Source of the DNA: Vitrella brassicaformis | Lineage: Eukaryota; Sar; Vitrellaceae | Reading direction: 5' to 3' | DNA length: 64,000 nucleotides | Assembly: GCA_001179505.1 (NCBI GenBank) | Contig: CDMY01000428.1 | Span: 1 to 64,000 of the forward strand | Part shown: in pieces, positions 11,677-22,741 of the stretch | Layout of the letters: each line of letters starts with the position of its first letter | How positions within the stretch are numbered: the first letter of the stretch is position 1 | Made by a program: the position numbers and the translations under genes | The notes under the pieces: model-generated | Told to the model about the DNA's origin: nothing | Databases searched by the model: none | Seen by the model: the letters and a program-made list of their open reading frames with translations, nothing else

Positions 11677-12757
11677 TCACCCTCCCGCCACAATTTCCCT
11701 CATCAGCTGCTTCGCCCTCTCATAATAGCCTTGTGGGTCCCTGGCCGTCCCGCTAGAGCCAAATCCCTTGCCATATAGATTGAGGTGGTTCAAGAGGTGG
11801 TACAGGCGGTAGAGCTGCTGCCGCTGGTGGAAGCCCGGCTGCTGGGGCAGGTGGTGGTGGTAAGCGTGATAAAATGCCGGTCCGAAGCCTCCAAACAGAG
11901 TGGAGATGGCAAGATCAAACTCGGCTGCGCCCGACCAGCAAGCCGGGTCGTAGACCACGGGGTTCCTGTCGCTGTCAGCCCCACAATTGCCCAGCCACAG
12001 ATCTCCATGCAGCAGAGAGGGTGTGGTCTGATCCACTTCGCTGAGGATCGCATCAGCTCTCTCGAACAAGCGTGGCCCGAACCGCTCGATGCCGTCGTCG
12101 GCGGCCGGACACGCGAACCTTCTGCTGGCCTCATTGTAGAGGGGCAGCAGCCTGTTCATGATACAGAAATCCCTGAAGCTGGTCCGCCACGTGTTGTCCT
12201 GCAAAGCAAAGAAGACAGCGCAGCCACAGACACAGACACACAGTCACACTCAGTCGCGTGTGATATCTCTTGAACCGCATCCATCACCTGGATGGTGCCG
12301 CCCAGGAAGTTATGTGACGTCCAGCCGTATTTGCCCACCCCCCTGTCGTTGCCACACGGCATCATGTGCAGCTGGGCGAGCTGCTCGCCAAGCTTGGCGA
12401 GTGTGGAAGGGATCGACGCGCCGAAGGGGACGAACTGGATGTGCTCCATGAGAAGGAACGCACCGCCGAGGGGCAGATGGCCGACGGCAAAAGACTCGGG
12501 CACACGAAGGGTGCGGGTGTCTGCGTCAAGTGACAGAGAGGGAGGGGGAGGGCGGATGGCTCACATGACAAACCATGATGGGGCATCTGCTGCTTGTTGT
12601 GTGTGTGTGTGTTTCATCGTTTCATCACTCACTTCGCAGAGCGTTGAGTGATTCCATCTCGCACCGGAAGTTGGCGGTGGTGTTGCGCTCGTTCTGCTTA
12701 CAAAGGAAGGTGCCCCCAGTGGCGGTGTACAGGAAATGACGGTTGAATAAACCTGCG

Positions 12758-12788
<31 letters not shown>

Positions 12789-13150
12789 TTCACCATCATA
12801 ACATATGTCACATCACAGTGCAAATCCCCCGCTCATGGTTCACCTGGTCCAGGCGTCACCTCCTTGACCTCTGTCACCTTGCCGCCGCCAATCTCCTCTA
12901 TCTTCTCAATGACCGGGTCCCTCAGCAGCGCCGGAATCCTCACGTCATCGAAGAGCTGTCTGGGCCGATCCGCTGACGAGTCATCTGCCGGCGGTGCCGT
13001 CATGTGCAGTAAGTGCCGTAGACCTCTCCGCCGCCTCCATGAGTGTCTGTCCGCCCTCCAGAAAGCACGTCGTTGGATGTGAAGCCTGAAAGCGCTTGTA
13101 GAGATGAGCAGACTGGGGAAGAGAGCAAGGGCAGCAACCACACACAGCAT
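11677..13150 (-). CDS. FN3K: fructosamine-3-kinase family protein, plastid-targeted
   Basis: FN3K phosphorylates sugar adducts (ketoamines) on proteins, which makes them unstable and reverses glycation. Four exons (13150-12844, 12752-12633, 12520-12288, 12198-11677) total 1182 bases, 393 aa, about 85 longer than the bacterial/animal enzyme because of the leader. Visible kinase-fold features are GGTFLCKQN (nucleotide-binding Lys region), LLMEHIQF (hinge), the catalytic loop LLHGDLWLGNCG, and VVYDPACWSGAAEFDLA with the metal-binding Asp, then LFGGFGPAFYHAY, all characteristic of the FN3K family. The N-terminus MLCVVAALALFPSLLISTSA followed by FRLHIQRR is a signal peptide with an SAF-type plastid motif and basic transit region. 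Its start codon is 99 bp from that of the divergent PPDK gene, which is also plastid-targeted. Confidence 0.92.
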
Positions 13151-13249
13151 CGAGCTGCCACCTTCTTCCCGACTGCGCGCCTGTCGACTGCGAGCTCGGC
13201 TTGCAGATCTCCCTGCCCTGCTGATCTTTGTCTGTGCTTCCTGTCTGCA
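13151..13249. promoter_or_regulatory. 99-bp divergent intergenic region, probable bidirectional promoter
   Basis: Only 99 bases separate the FN3K (minus) and PPDK (plus) start codons, so both 5' UTRs and core promoters must lie here or overlap the opposing gene. It contains pyrimidine-rich stretches but no obvious TATA box. Confidence 0.5.
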
Positions 13250-15124
13250 ATGATGAGGATTGGCTGCCTCTTGCCTTTCGCCTTCATCAGCGGCGCCGTC
13301 GCCTTCGTCGCGCCAGCCGCCCGTTTGCGCGTCCGTGGCGCTCTCCTGCCGACTCATCCCCGCCCATCCACAACAGCAGCGCAGTCGGCCGTGGCGGAGC
13401 CACCCGATACGAATACGAAGGAAACAGGGATCAGCGTGGGCAATGTGGTGAACGGCTTTGAGCGGTATGTGTTTTCTTTCGGTGATGGGTGCGACACCCC
13501 GCCGCTGGACAAGAACCTGCTGGGCGGCAAGGGCAAGGGCGTCAGCGAGATGGCCGACATGGGCCTTCCCGTGCCACCGGGTTTCGTCATCACCACTGGT
13601 CAGTCAGGGAGAGAAATGACACAAGAAGCGAAGCACTCATTGCAAGCGGTGTTTGATGTCTGTGTGTGTGTGCTGATTGATTTGATTGCATTGTCTGCAG
13701 AGGCGTGCAAGTACTACCGCAACAACAAGAGGGCGATGCCCGAGGGGCTGGACATGCAGGTGGAGGCCGCCATGAAGGTGCTCGAGCGACAGATGAACGC
13801 CCAGTTCGGCTCCATCGACAACCCACTCCTCGTGGCAGTCCGATCGGGCGCACGGTGAGGCAGGCAATGAGCGAGGGAGGGAGGCACCACACACTGACTG
13901 ACACCAATGCGACTGTCTGTCTGTGTGTGTTCGTCTGTTTGGCTGTTTGGCTGGGTCAGAGTGTCGATGCCTGGTATGATGGAGACGGTGCTGAATCTCG
14001 GCTTGAACGACGAGGCGGTGGAGGGCTTTGCCAGACAGACCAACAACCGCCGGCTGGCCTACGACTCTTACAGACGGTGCGCGAGGGCGTCAGAGAGGGC
14101 GAGAGGGAGGGAGGAACCAGGCATCGTGGAAGAGAGAAGCCATGTGTGTTTGTGTCTTGATGTGTGCAGCTTCATCACCATGTATTCCAACGTGGTCGAG
14201 CACGTCAACCCCCGCATCTTCGAGGCAACCACACACACACATACAGCCCACCAGCCACCACCACACACCCCTCCCTCTCTCCCTCCCTCCCTCCCTCCCT
14301 CCTTTTCTATGAATGTCTCTCTTTGTGTGTCAGAAGGAGCTCGAGAAAATGAAGGAGGAGCAAGGCGTCACACAAGACGTCGACCTCTCAGCCGACGCGC
14401 TCAAGGAGCTCTGCCAGCGGTTCAAGGCTCTCAAGCTCAAAGCGACCGGGACCCCCTTCCCCGACGACCCTCGTGAGCAGCTCGTCCGCGCCATCCGGGC
14501 TGTGTTTGACTCTTGGGACAGCGAGCGGGCGGGTGCGTATCGTCGGTTCCACGGCTATCCTGATGACTGGGGGACCGCGGTGGTTATCATGACCATGGTC
14601 TTTGGCAACAAGGTCGGTCGGTCGGTGGGCCACAGATGCCTTACGGATACGCATCGATTGCAAACACGTGTGTGTGTGTGTGTGTGTGTGTGTGGTTGGC
14701 GTGGCCAGGGTGATGACTCGGCGACGGGTGTGGGCTTCACACGCGATCCCTCCACAGGCGAGAAGCGATTCTACGGGGAGTTTCTCCCCAATGCGCAGGG
14801 CGAGGACGTCGTTGCGGGCATTCGCACACCCCAGCCCGTGAATGAGCTGCAGGCGGTGCGGTCAGGCTCCGACCTTCCCACTTTGGAGAAGACGATGCCC
14901 GAGGCCTACAAGCAGCTGATGGAGACGGCGCAGAAGCTCGAGACCCACTTCAGGGACATGCAGGACCTGGAGTTCACGATTGACAAGGGGCGGCTGTTCA
15001 TGCTGCAGACCAGGACGGGCAAGAGGACCGGGCTGGCGGCCATCAACATCGCATTCGACATGCTCAACGAAGGGCTCATTGACGAGAAGGAACTCATTAT
15101 GGTCAGAGAGAGGAGAGAGACCGA

Positions 15125-15155
<31 letters not shown>

Positions 15156-17641
15156 AACACCCATCCTCATTGTGTGTTTTCGATTTTCTTCTTGTCAGCG
15201 CATCGAGCCAGAGCAGTTGGTGCAGCTTCTGGCCCCAGTCTTCGACCCACAAGAGAAAAAGCGCGCCTCCCCCCATCTCGCCGCCCGAGGCCTCAACGCC
15301 GGCCCCGGCGCCGCATCCGGCGTGGCCGTCTTCTCCACGGAGAAAGCCGTCGAGATGAAAGCCAAAGGCGTCAAGTGCGTCCTTGTCCGAGAGGAGACTT
15401 CTCCAGAAGACTTTTCTGGCATGGTTGCGGCCGAGGGGGTGCTGACGATGCGCGGCGGGTCGACGAGCCATGCTGCCGTGGTGGCTCGGGGCATCGGCAA
15501 GCCGTGTGTGTGCGGATGTGGGTCGCTTCGCTACAACCGTGAGGAGAACTTTGTGCGTGTGGAGGGGACGGGTATGGTGCTGAGGGAGGGGGATCCGATC
15601 AGCATCGACGGCACCACGGGCGAGGTCTACTTCGCCGAACTCCACACCACACCCTCTGAAGTGCTGCAGGTCAGTGAGCGAGACCCAATCACCCACGCAT
15701 AGGGAGGGAGCCGGCCCCACACGCACACACATTGATGGCATGACGCAGGTGTTGATCGACAAGACGAAGCTTCCCGAGGAGAGCAAGACCTTCCAGCAGT
15801 TCAACACCATCATGACCCTCGCAGACAAGTACAGACGCCTCCGGGTGCACGCCAACGCAGACACGGGCAGGGACGCAGAGGTGGCCCGGGCCCTGGGGGC
15901 GCAGGGCATCGGCCTCACACGGACGGAGCACATGTTCATGGACAAGGAGAGGCTGACCGACGTGCGGAAGATGCTCTTCTCGGAGACTGAGCAGCACAGA
16001 AAAGAGGCTGTCGCGATGCTGCTCAAGTATCAGAAGAGGTAGGAGGGCGGGTGGGCAAAGGCAGGCAGAGGCAGCCGAGGGAGGCGATTGATGTGATAGA
16101 ATGATACGACGGCTCGCTGCTCTCCTTGTGTGGTGTGTGGATGTGTTGCACTGCAGTGACTTCGTTGAGATCTTTCGCGCGATGGATGGACACCCCACGA
16201 CAGTAACCACACACACACACACACACACATACACACACACAGGATGTCTCAACTGCCGAAGGACACCTTGTTCTTTCTGTGTGTGTGTGTGTGTGTGGCT
16301 ATGTATGTTTGATGTAGATTCGTTTGCTGGATCCGCCCCGCCACGAGTTCATGCCTCACGACGAGGAGGAGCTGCAGCAGCTGGCGGACGCCATGGACAC
16401 ACCCCTCGAGGAACTCCTTCGCATCAGCGAGGCCATACGAGAGGCTAACCCCATGGTCGGACACACAGACAGACACATAGACAGACAGACAGACAGACGC
16501 AGACAGAGAGAGGCGGGATCAATGAGCATCCGTGAGCTAAGCTGCCTGCTGTGTGTGTTGTCTGTCGGTACTCAGCTGGGTCACCGTGGCTGCAGACTGG
16601 GTATCCTCTTCCCGTACCTCACAGAGATGCAGGTAGCTATGGGTCACGGCGGCCTGACAGAAAGACAGACACGGAAGGAAGAAGGACACACACTCCACTC
16701 CCACACATGCTATGCTGTCGTGTGTTTGGCTGGGCTGCTTGGCTTGCATGTCAGGCCCAGGCCATATTTGAGGCGGCGGTGGAGGTGGCCAAGGAGGGCA
16801 AGACGGTCATGCCCGAGGTCATGGTGCCGCTCGTCACCAGCAAGAACGAACTCCGCCACCAAAAGGCCATCATCGACAACGTACGTACGCCAGACACACT
16901 AGACCCACACACACGTAAAGTATACAGCTGCATTGCATTCGCTGGCTGCCCACATCTCGTCTGCCTGCATCTGTGTGCTGTATCACTCATCTGTCAGACG
17001 GCCAAGGCTGCGTTTGAGAGGAGCGGCATGACGCTGCCCTACAAAGTGGGCACCATGATAGAGCTGCCGCGGGCCGCTCTGCGGGCGAAAGAGATCGCCG
17101 AGCTGGCCGAGTTCTTCTCCTTCGGCACCAACGACCTCACGCAGTCGACGTTTGGCATCAGCCGCGACGACAGCGGCCACTTCGTGCCGGCCTACATCAG
17201 TGGGGTGGAGTACCCCGGGGAGGGCCAGGAGAAGATACAGATCCTCGACAACAACCCTTTTGACGTACTCGACCAGGTCGGTTGGTCAATCTTTCTTGTT
17301 GGTGTGTGTGGTGACACCATCCATCCATCTGTGTGTGCGTGTGTGTGTGTGTGTGTGGTCAGGACGGTGTGGGCGAGTTGATGGAGATAGCGCGCGACCG
17401 CGGCAAGCAGAGCAACCCCAATCTTAAGACGGGCATCTGTGGCGAGCATGGCGGGGAGGGACGCTCTGTCAACTTCTGCCATAGAATCGGGCTCGACTAC
17501 GTCTCATGCAGCCCATACAGAGTGCCAGTGGCCCGCCTCGCAGCTGCCCAGGCGGCCATAGAGGAGCTGGGGGGCGGGGCTGAGGTGGCTTATCAGGGGC
17601 CGAGTGTGGGCTACATCCCTGGCAAGACCGTCGTGTCGTAA
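13250..17641 (+). CDS. PPDK: pyruvate, phosphate dikinase (PPDK), plastid-targeted
   Basis: PPDK interconverts pyruvate + ATP + Pi and phosphoenolpyruvate + AMP + PPi. About 14 exons. The leader [18 protein letters not shown] then [12 protein letters not shown] is a signal peptide with an AVAF plastid motif. The nucleotide-binding domain has [59 protein letters not shown] and [11 protein letters not shown]. The phosphohistidine domain has [19 protein letters not shown], with catalytic His and the Thr two residues before it that plant regulatory protein modifies. The PEP/pyruvate domain has [60 protein letters not shown] and the terminal CGEHGG...[16 protein letters not shown]. All core blocks are intact and the length is normal. 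One intron (14225 to about 14334) uses a GC donor. In algae with complex plastids the enzyme may serve PEP supply for carbon metabolism; the direction here cannot be told from sequence. Confidence 0.96.
14668..14694 (+). repeat. (TG)n microsatellite within a PPDK intron
   Basis: A pure TG run lies about 15 bases before the acceptor CCAG at 14708. It is the clearest example of the TG tracts found before many 3' splice sites in this window. Confidence 0.9.
15125..15155 (+). repeat. (AGCC)n microsatellite within a PPDK intron
   Basis: Seven to eight tandem copies of AGCC lie inside the intron after the exon ending at about 15101. Confidence 0.9.
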
Positions 17642-19471
17642 CGCTTTGCCTGACTGTCTGTCGGACTGTTTAGCGCTGAGGGAGGAGACGGGAGGGGAGG
17701 TAATTTAAGCCCGAAGGGCGTGTGTGTGTGGTGTGCCCGCTTTGTGGGCGCTGCGTGTGGTGTGGTGTGGTATCGCTATGGTGATGGGTGCGTGTCCGTA
17801 TGAGGGGACGTCTGGATGTCCGGTTCGCCCGATCGACGGTGACTTCACACACACACACACACACACACACGGCAGGCAGGCAGGCAGGCAGGCAGGAAAT
17901 ATATTCTCATTTGCGTGCGTGAGGACGTCTATGTGTCGTGTGTGTTTGTATGTTTGTCTGTATGTGCATGGCATGCGCCTCTCTGTGTTGGTGTGCCGTG
18001 TGGCCTTTTCCTGGACCGACCGATCGCTGATCACTTATTTTTGTGTCGGTCGTCTCTCTCGCTCATCGATTAATTGATCAATGTGCAGGCAGGTCCTCTC
18101 TCTTTTTGGGCCATCCATCCACCCACCCATCGCCGTGGCAGGCAGCTGGCATGGCGGTTTTATCTCGTGTGTGCGTAGGGGGTGCGTGTGAGGGGATGTG
18201 TGTGTGGATGTGTCCATGGCTGTGTGTGTGGCTGTGGTTTTTCCTGCACGGGGCGCGGTTGCATGAGACTGCGACAGACAGAGAGACAGACAGAGAGACA
18301 GACAGAGAGAGAGAGAGACACGGACACTTTCTCAGTGAACACTTCGTACCAAAGGGGCTGGCAGTGCGTGAGGTGGATAGGTAAGAAGAACGGCCGTCGA
18401 GTGACTGAGCGGCGCGCACAGGGGCGGCCGAGCTGTGTAGGCTGGTGCTCAGAGAGAGGAGGGTAAGGGGCTTAAGTGGGTTAGTTAAGTCGGCTGCTAC
18501 ACAACACAACACCGATGCATTGCATGAAGCTCGCGAGGCGAGCAGTCCACCACTGGTCGCATTTTTTTCGTGCAGCGTAAGCTAGTGCGTGTATATATCC
18601 CGGGGGGTCTCCACTGACTGGTCGTCCACGACTTTCTGCCTGCCTGCCTGCCTTGCTGTCTTGTCTGGCTGATATGTGTCGATAATTCCGCCGTATGTGT
18701 GTGTATGGGCTGCGTGGGCGGGGAGGGGAGGGCAAGGAGGATGCTTCGGGCGGGTGCATCGGGCGGGGATCGGCCGCGTGTGTCATGTCAGTCACGGCCG
18801 TGCGATGGTCCTGTCCTCTCTCTGCGTCGTGCAGGCAGAGAGGACGCGGGGGGTCACCATACATACCATCCACAGTCGCATCTAATGCAGTACATGTGTG
18901 CCACACGCGCATGGCATGGACCCGCCACTGAGGGCATCACATTCCATGCCTATCTGCCAGACAGACAGTCAGTCAGCGAGCCAAACACGAAGACGTCCCC
19001 TCTGCGTGTATATCTCGTGAGTGTTGTGGATTGTGTGAGAGTGATGCGATCGATGCCAATTACGAGTGCAAGAAGGTGCAGTGCGGCATGATGCGTGTGT
19101 GGAATTCACGCTCTCGTTCCGTGTGTGCGTGTGTGTGCGATGTGGGGCGAGCGAAGGTTTTTCTCAGGTTCGGGCCTCCCTTCCCTCGTGGATGTTTGTG
19201 GCGAGTCGGTGCGAGCATGCAATGCCATCCAATCCGTATGCTACGCTTTGCATTGCAATGCATGAGACTGTGAGACCGTGTTGTGTTGTGTTGTGTGTCG
19301 GCGCTCTGCCGTGGATGTGGACCAAGGGCTACCTCTTTGTGTGAAGCTCTTTGCGGATCTCTTTGCAGATCTGAAAGGGCACCCGAATCCACGCAGCGGG
19401 CAGTCCTCCTTGCTGTTTTGCACCTTCGCAGTTCGCCTTGGGGCCTCGATCCGGGGGCAATCGCTCGACGC
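17642..19471. other. 1.8-kb intergenic region, microsatellite-rich
   Basis: Between PPDK and the kinase-like gene. It holds (CA)n at 17847-17870 directly joined to (CAGG)n at 17871-17896, a (GACA)n block around 18274-18310, and a palindrome-rich patch near 19213-19263 built on CATTGCAATG/GCATGC. Open frames are short and low-complexity. I see no gene, but a small gene or non-coding RNA cannot be excluded. Confidence 0.5.
17847..17896 (+). repeat. compound (CA)n-(CAGG)n microsatellite
   Basis: A CA run of about 24 bases passes directly into CAGG repeats of about 26 bases, in intergenic DNA downstream of PPDK. Confidence 0.9.
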
Positions 19472-22400
19472 ATGATGTCCCGGCGCGCCCCGTTGGCTGC
19501 CAGTGATCTGACGTTTGGGCTGTACGGCGAGAAGATCGCCCTCCCTCCCGGCTGGTTCCTCGTCCGCTTGCTCCACACGCCACGCGCCCGCCACGGCTAC
19601 GGCTACATGCTCTGTACGTGTGATGGGACAGCCATGCGACACGCAAACACACACATGGTTGGTTGTCTGCGTGTGTCAGACAACAACTTCGAGGAAGCGA
19701 TGGAACAGCTCGAAAAGGAAATGTATGTGGCAGGCGTCGATCTTTCGTCGCCATGCCCAAACGTGTCCTCCTCTTTGTGTGTTGCTGTACGTTTGTGTGT
19801 CAGGGGTGAGCTGTCAGAGCAGCTCGAGCAGGTGCAAGAGAATATTCAGAGGTACGAGGAAGCCAAGCGGGCAGAGAAAGAGATTGCCGAAGAGGGGGAA
19901 GAAGGAGAGCTCGAGGAGGGCGGTGAGGGAGGTGAAGGTGGGGAAGGCGGCGAGGAGGGCGCTAAGAAGCCGCCGCCGGCAGCCAAGAAGGAGACCGACG
20001 AGGGGCCGGAACCCCTCCTCTGGGAGGACACCGTAAGCAACACACAGTCCCTTCACCCCTCATCTCACACACAATCTACAGCTGCATGCATCCTATACAG
20101 GATGAAAATCTGATGGATGAGGGGGAGTATGACATGGACGACCTCCTCGACGACCTGACTGACGAGGAGGGCCTGAGACACCGGCTGCGGCTGGTGCGGC
20201 GAGACAGACTGACTGAGGAGCTGGAAAAAATGGCCGCACAGCTCGACAACCTGGAGCAATACAAACCTAGGGGCAGGGAGAGGGAGGTACCAGAAGAAGA
20301 GGAGGAAGGTGAGGCAAGACATTTGCTGCACACACTCCCCAGTGAGAGGAGACGTGTTGTGTGTGCACCATGTGCAGCGTTTTCCGAGCCACCTGCCCCA
20401 ACATCTGCGCGTGACAAGACGAAAAAAGACAAGAAGACCAAAGGCGAAAGAAAGCCGGAGACACAGGGCAAGGAGAGTGAAGAGAAGAAGACGGGAAGCA
20501 AGAAACAAAAAGACAAAGATGCGACTGAAGAGGAGGCCAAGAAGAAGGAGATAAGAGAGGCCGAGAGGGAGAAGGCCAGCAGGATCTTCTTCCGCTTCGA
20601 CGGCAAGAAGGTCGCTTATCTGCTGCCAGGGAACCCCAGGCGAGACCCGCTGTTTCGCAAGCCAACAAAGAAGCCCAATGAAAAGAGCAAAGAGGCGAAA
20701 GAGAAGGCCGAAGAAGGGCAAGGAACCGAGAAAGGTCCAGATCAACATGCGCAGAAGGAGGGCAAAGGCACCGAGGAACAGACAAAGGAGCAGGAGCAGC
20801 CCGCTGCTGCTGAGGCTCAAGATGCACACGAGAAGAAGCCGCCTCCGAATCCATACTACATCGGCAAGCTCGTAAGCATCCCATTACCTCCAGCCATTCA
20901 TCCACAGTCATGGCATGCATGAGCCTTCCTCCCTCTGTGTGTGTGTGTCAGGTGGAGCATTGTCGTGATGATTGGGCGTCCGATCGGCGGCGTGTGCGCT
21001 ATGCCTTCTCTGAGGCGGACGCCTCGGCCTACATGCGGCCTATCATTAACGAGGCGAATGAGCTGCTGGAGAAGGAGCAGCAGTGGATGGAACGGTACGA
21101 GCACGACAAATGCCAGGCCGCACTCAACCCGCTGGTGGGTGCAGTGGGTGGGTGAGACACACACACAGGCAGACACAAAGATGAGACAGACAGAGGCACG
21201 TGTGCGAGTCGAGTCAGGTGGGTGTGTATGAGGTGAAGCGGGCACACCCATCGTGGGCCGACAGGGGCCACACCGATGTGGAGGGCGTCATGCTCATCCG
21301 GTATGCGTGTGTGTATGTCTTTACATACATACACACACACACACACACGCACGCACGCGCGCGCGCGCTCTAGCAGAGCTGTGTGTTTGTGTCAGTGAGT
21401 GGCTGGCTAACGGCACGTTGGGCCACGTGGTATCCTCCCTCTGCGGCGAGCGGTGCGCCGCCGCATTCAACGACACGCTGCTGCTCCACAACCTAAAGCA
21501 ACTCATAGAAACGTACACACAACAGACAGACAGACAGACAGACGGCCGACACAAATGCAGCTTGGCGTGGTTCGAGCGAGAGGGGTTCATCCACGGCAAC
21601 ATCCGGCCGTCGAGCATCGGCCTGGCGGACGATGGCCACTTCATGCTCCTGCAGGACCTCATACCCACACGTATGCTGACCTCTACACGCAACAACAGAG
21701 AGGGACACAAAGCGAACAAGCTCCTCCCATATGTGTGAGTGTGCAGGGGTGTTGAAGTGCTGGTTCTCTGATGTGACGATGCAGCTCACACGCCGGCCTG
21801 TATGTGTCGCCCCGGAGGTCTATCAGGTCATACATACATCTTCCAACAGACAAACAAGCACGAGACACACACATCTCGGCGGGTGTCCCTCTCTCATTGT
21901 CGGCAGACCGTTGTGGTGGATGGCATCACCGAGCCGAGTGAGATGCTGGCGAGGTTCAACCTACACAAGAATGACGTCTTCTGCCTCGGACTGGTCTTCC
22001 TCCAACTGGCCGACATGCGGGCGCCACTGTTCCGCGACGAGGCAAGCCAAGCCAACTCCAGACATGATAGACAGACGGGGGCTAAGGGTGAGAGACAGGG
22101 CAGTGCTGGATGGACCATGTGCGTGTGTGTGTGCGGATGTGCAGACGTTGGGTGTGGGTCAGACTCTGCCTCTCGTCCAGTGGGAGAGGCGCGTGGCCAA
22201 GACGCTCGACATGGTCGAGGAACGCCATGACCAACGTGAGCAGAGATGGCGGTGTGTGTGCATATAATGTGTGTATTTGTTGACGCATCAGGTTTTGTAG
22301 GTCTTTTGCGTCGTTTGCTGGTATGGGATGGCGAAGAGAGGATGACATTCGCACAGATTCACGACCAAATGACGGTACACACACACATACACACACACAT

Positions 22401-22714
22401 GCAATTGTATGTCCTTACTTATTAAGTACATACAAACCACTACTCAAAAACTACACGCACAAAAAGGCCAGCCACTTCTGTATGTATTCTTTCAGGGCCG
22501 CCCACCGCCCCTGCCACCCACAAAGGGCAAAAGGGCCGGCAAGAAGACCAAACATACCACTAAGCCGACACCGCCCACACCAGAACACCACCACCACCAG
22601 CACCAGCACCAGCAGCAGCAGGGCGCCCCGACAAAGGACCAACAGCAGCTACGCATCCGCCCAAAACGACCCAGAAAAGACGCCACACCCGAGGACGACT
22701 GCCGCATCGAATGA
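19472..22714 (+). CDS. kinase-like protein with degenerate catalytic motifs (probable pseudokinase)
   Basis: Starts at tandem ATGs (19472 and 19475). The first third is coiled-coil and very charged: EEAMEQLEKEM, an acidic Glu/Gly repeat around 19890-19970, then Lys/Glu-rich linkers to about 20870. The C-terminal half reads as a protein kinase lobe pair. There is a hinge-like VEGVMLIREWLANGTLGHVV, then FIHGNIRPSSIGL where active kinases have HRDLKPxN, LLQDL where DFG is expected, an APEVY motif, KNDVFCLGLVFLQLAD matching the DxxSxG helix F block, and LLRRLLVWDGEERMTFAQIH matching the last helices. The catalytic HRD Asp and the DFG motif both appear lost, so I infer no phosphotransfer. It ends with a Pro/His/Gln-rich basic tail. 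At least one intron (donor at 22042) is GC-AG. Its stop lies 27 bp from that of the convergent RING gene. Exon joins in the middle are approximate. Confidence 0.7.
21322..21370 (+). repeat. (CA)n/(CG)n alternating purine-pyrimidine tract
   Basis: A run of CATACACACACA... passes into GCACGCACGCGCGCGCGCGC within an intron of the kinase-like gene. Such alternating tracts can adopt Z-DNA; that is inference only. Confidence 0.8.
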
Positions 22715-22741
22715 ATGAACGAACCCCCGACACACTATCCA

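Noticed and set aside
13043-13249. N-terminal extension of PPDK in the same open frame
   Set aside because: The first ATG followed by a proper signal peptide is at 13250; extension would overlap the FN3K leader and destroy the signal peptide.
20267-20920. Minus-strand open frame of 217 codons rich in Leu, Ser and Cys
   Set aside because: It is the antisense of the Lys/Glu-rich region of the kinase-like gene.
21524-21545. Tandem (ACAG)n arrays as possible CRISPR or satellite arrays
   Set aside because: They are simple tetranucleotide microsatellites without spacers, in a eukaryotic intron.
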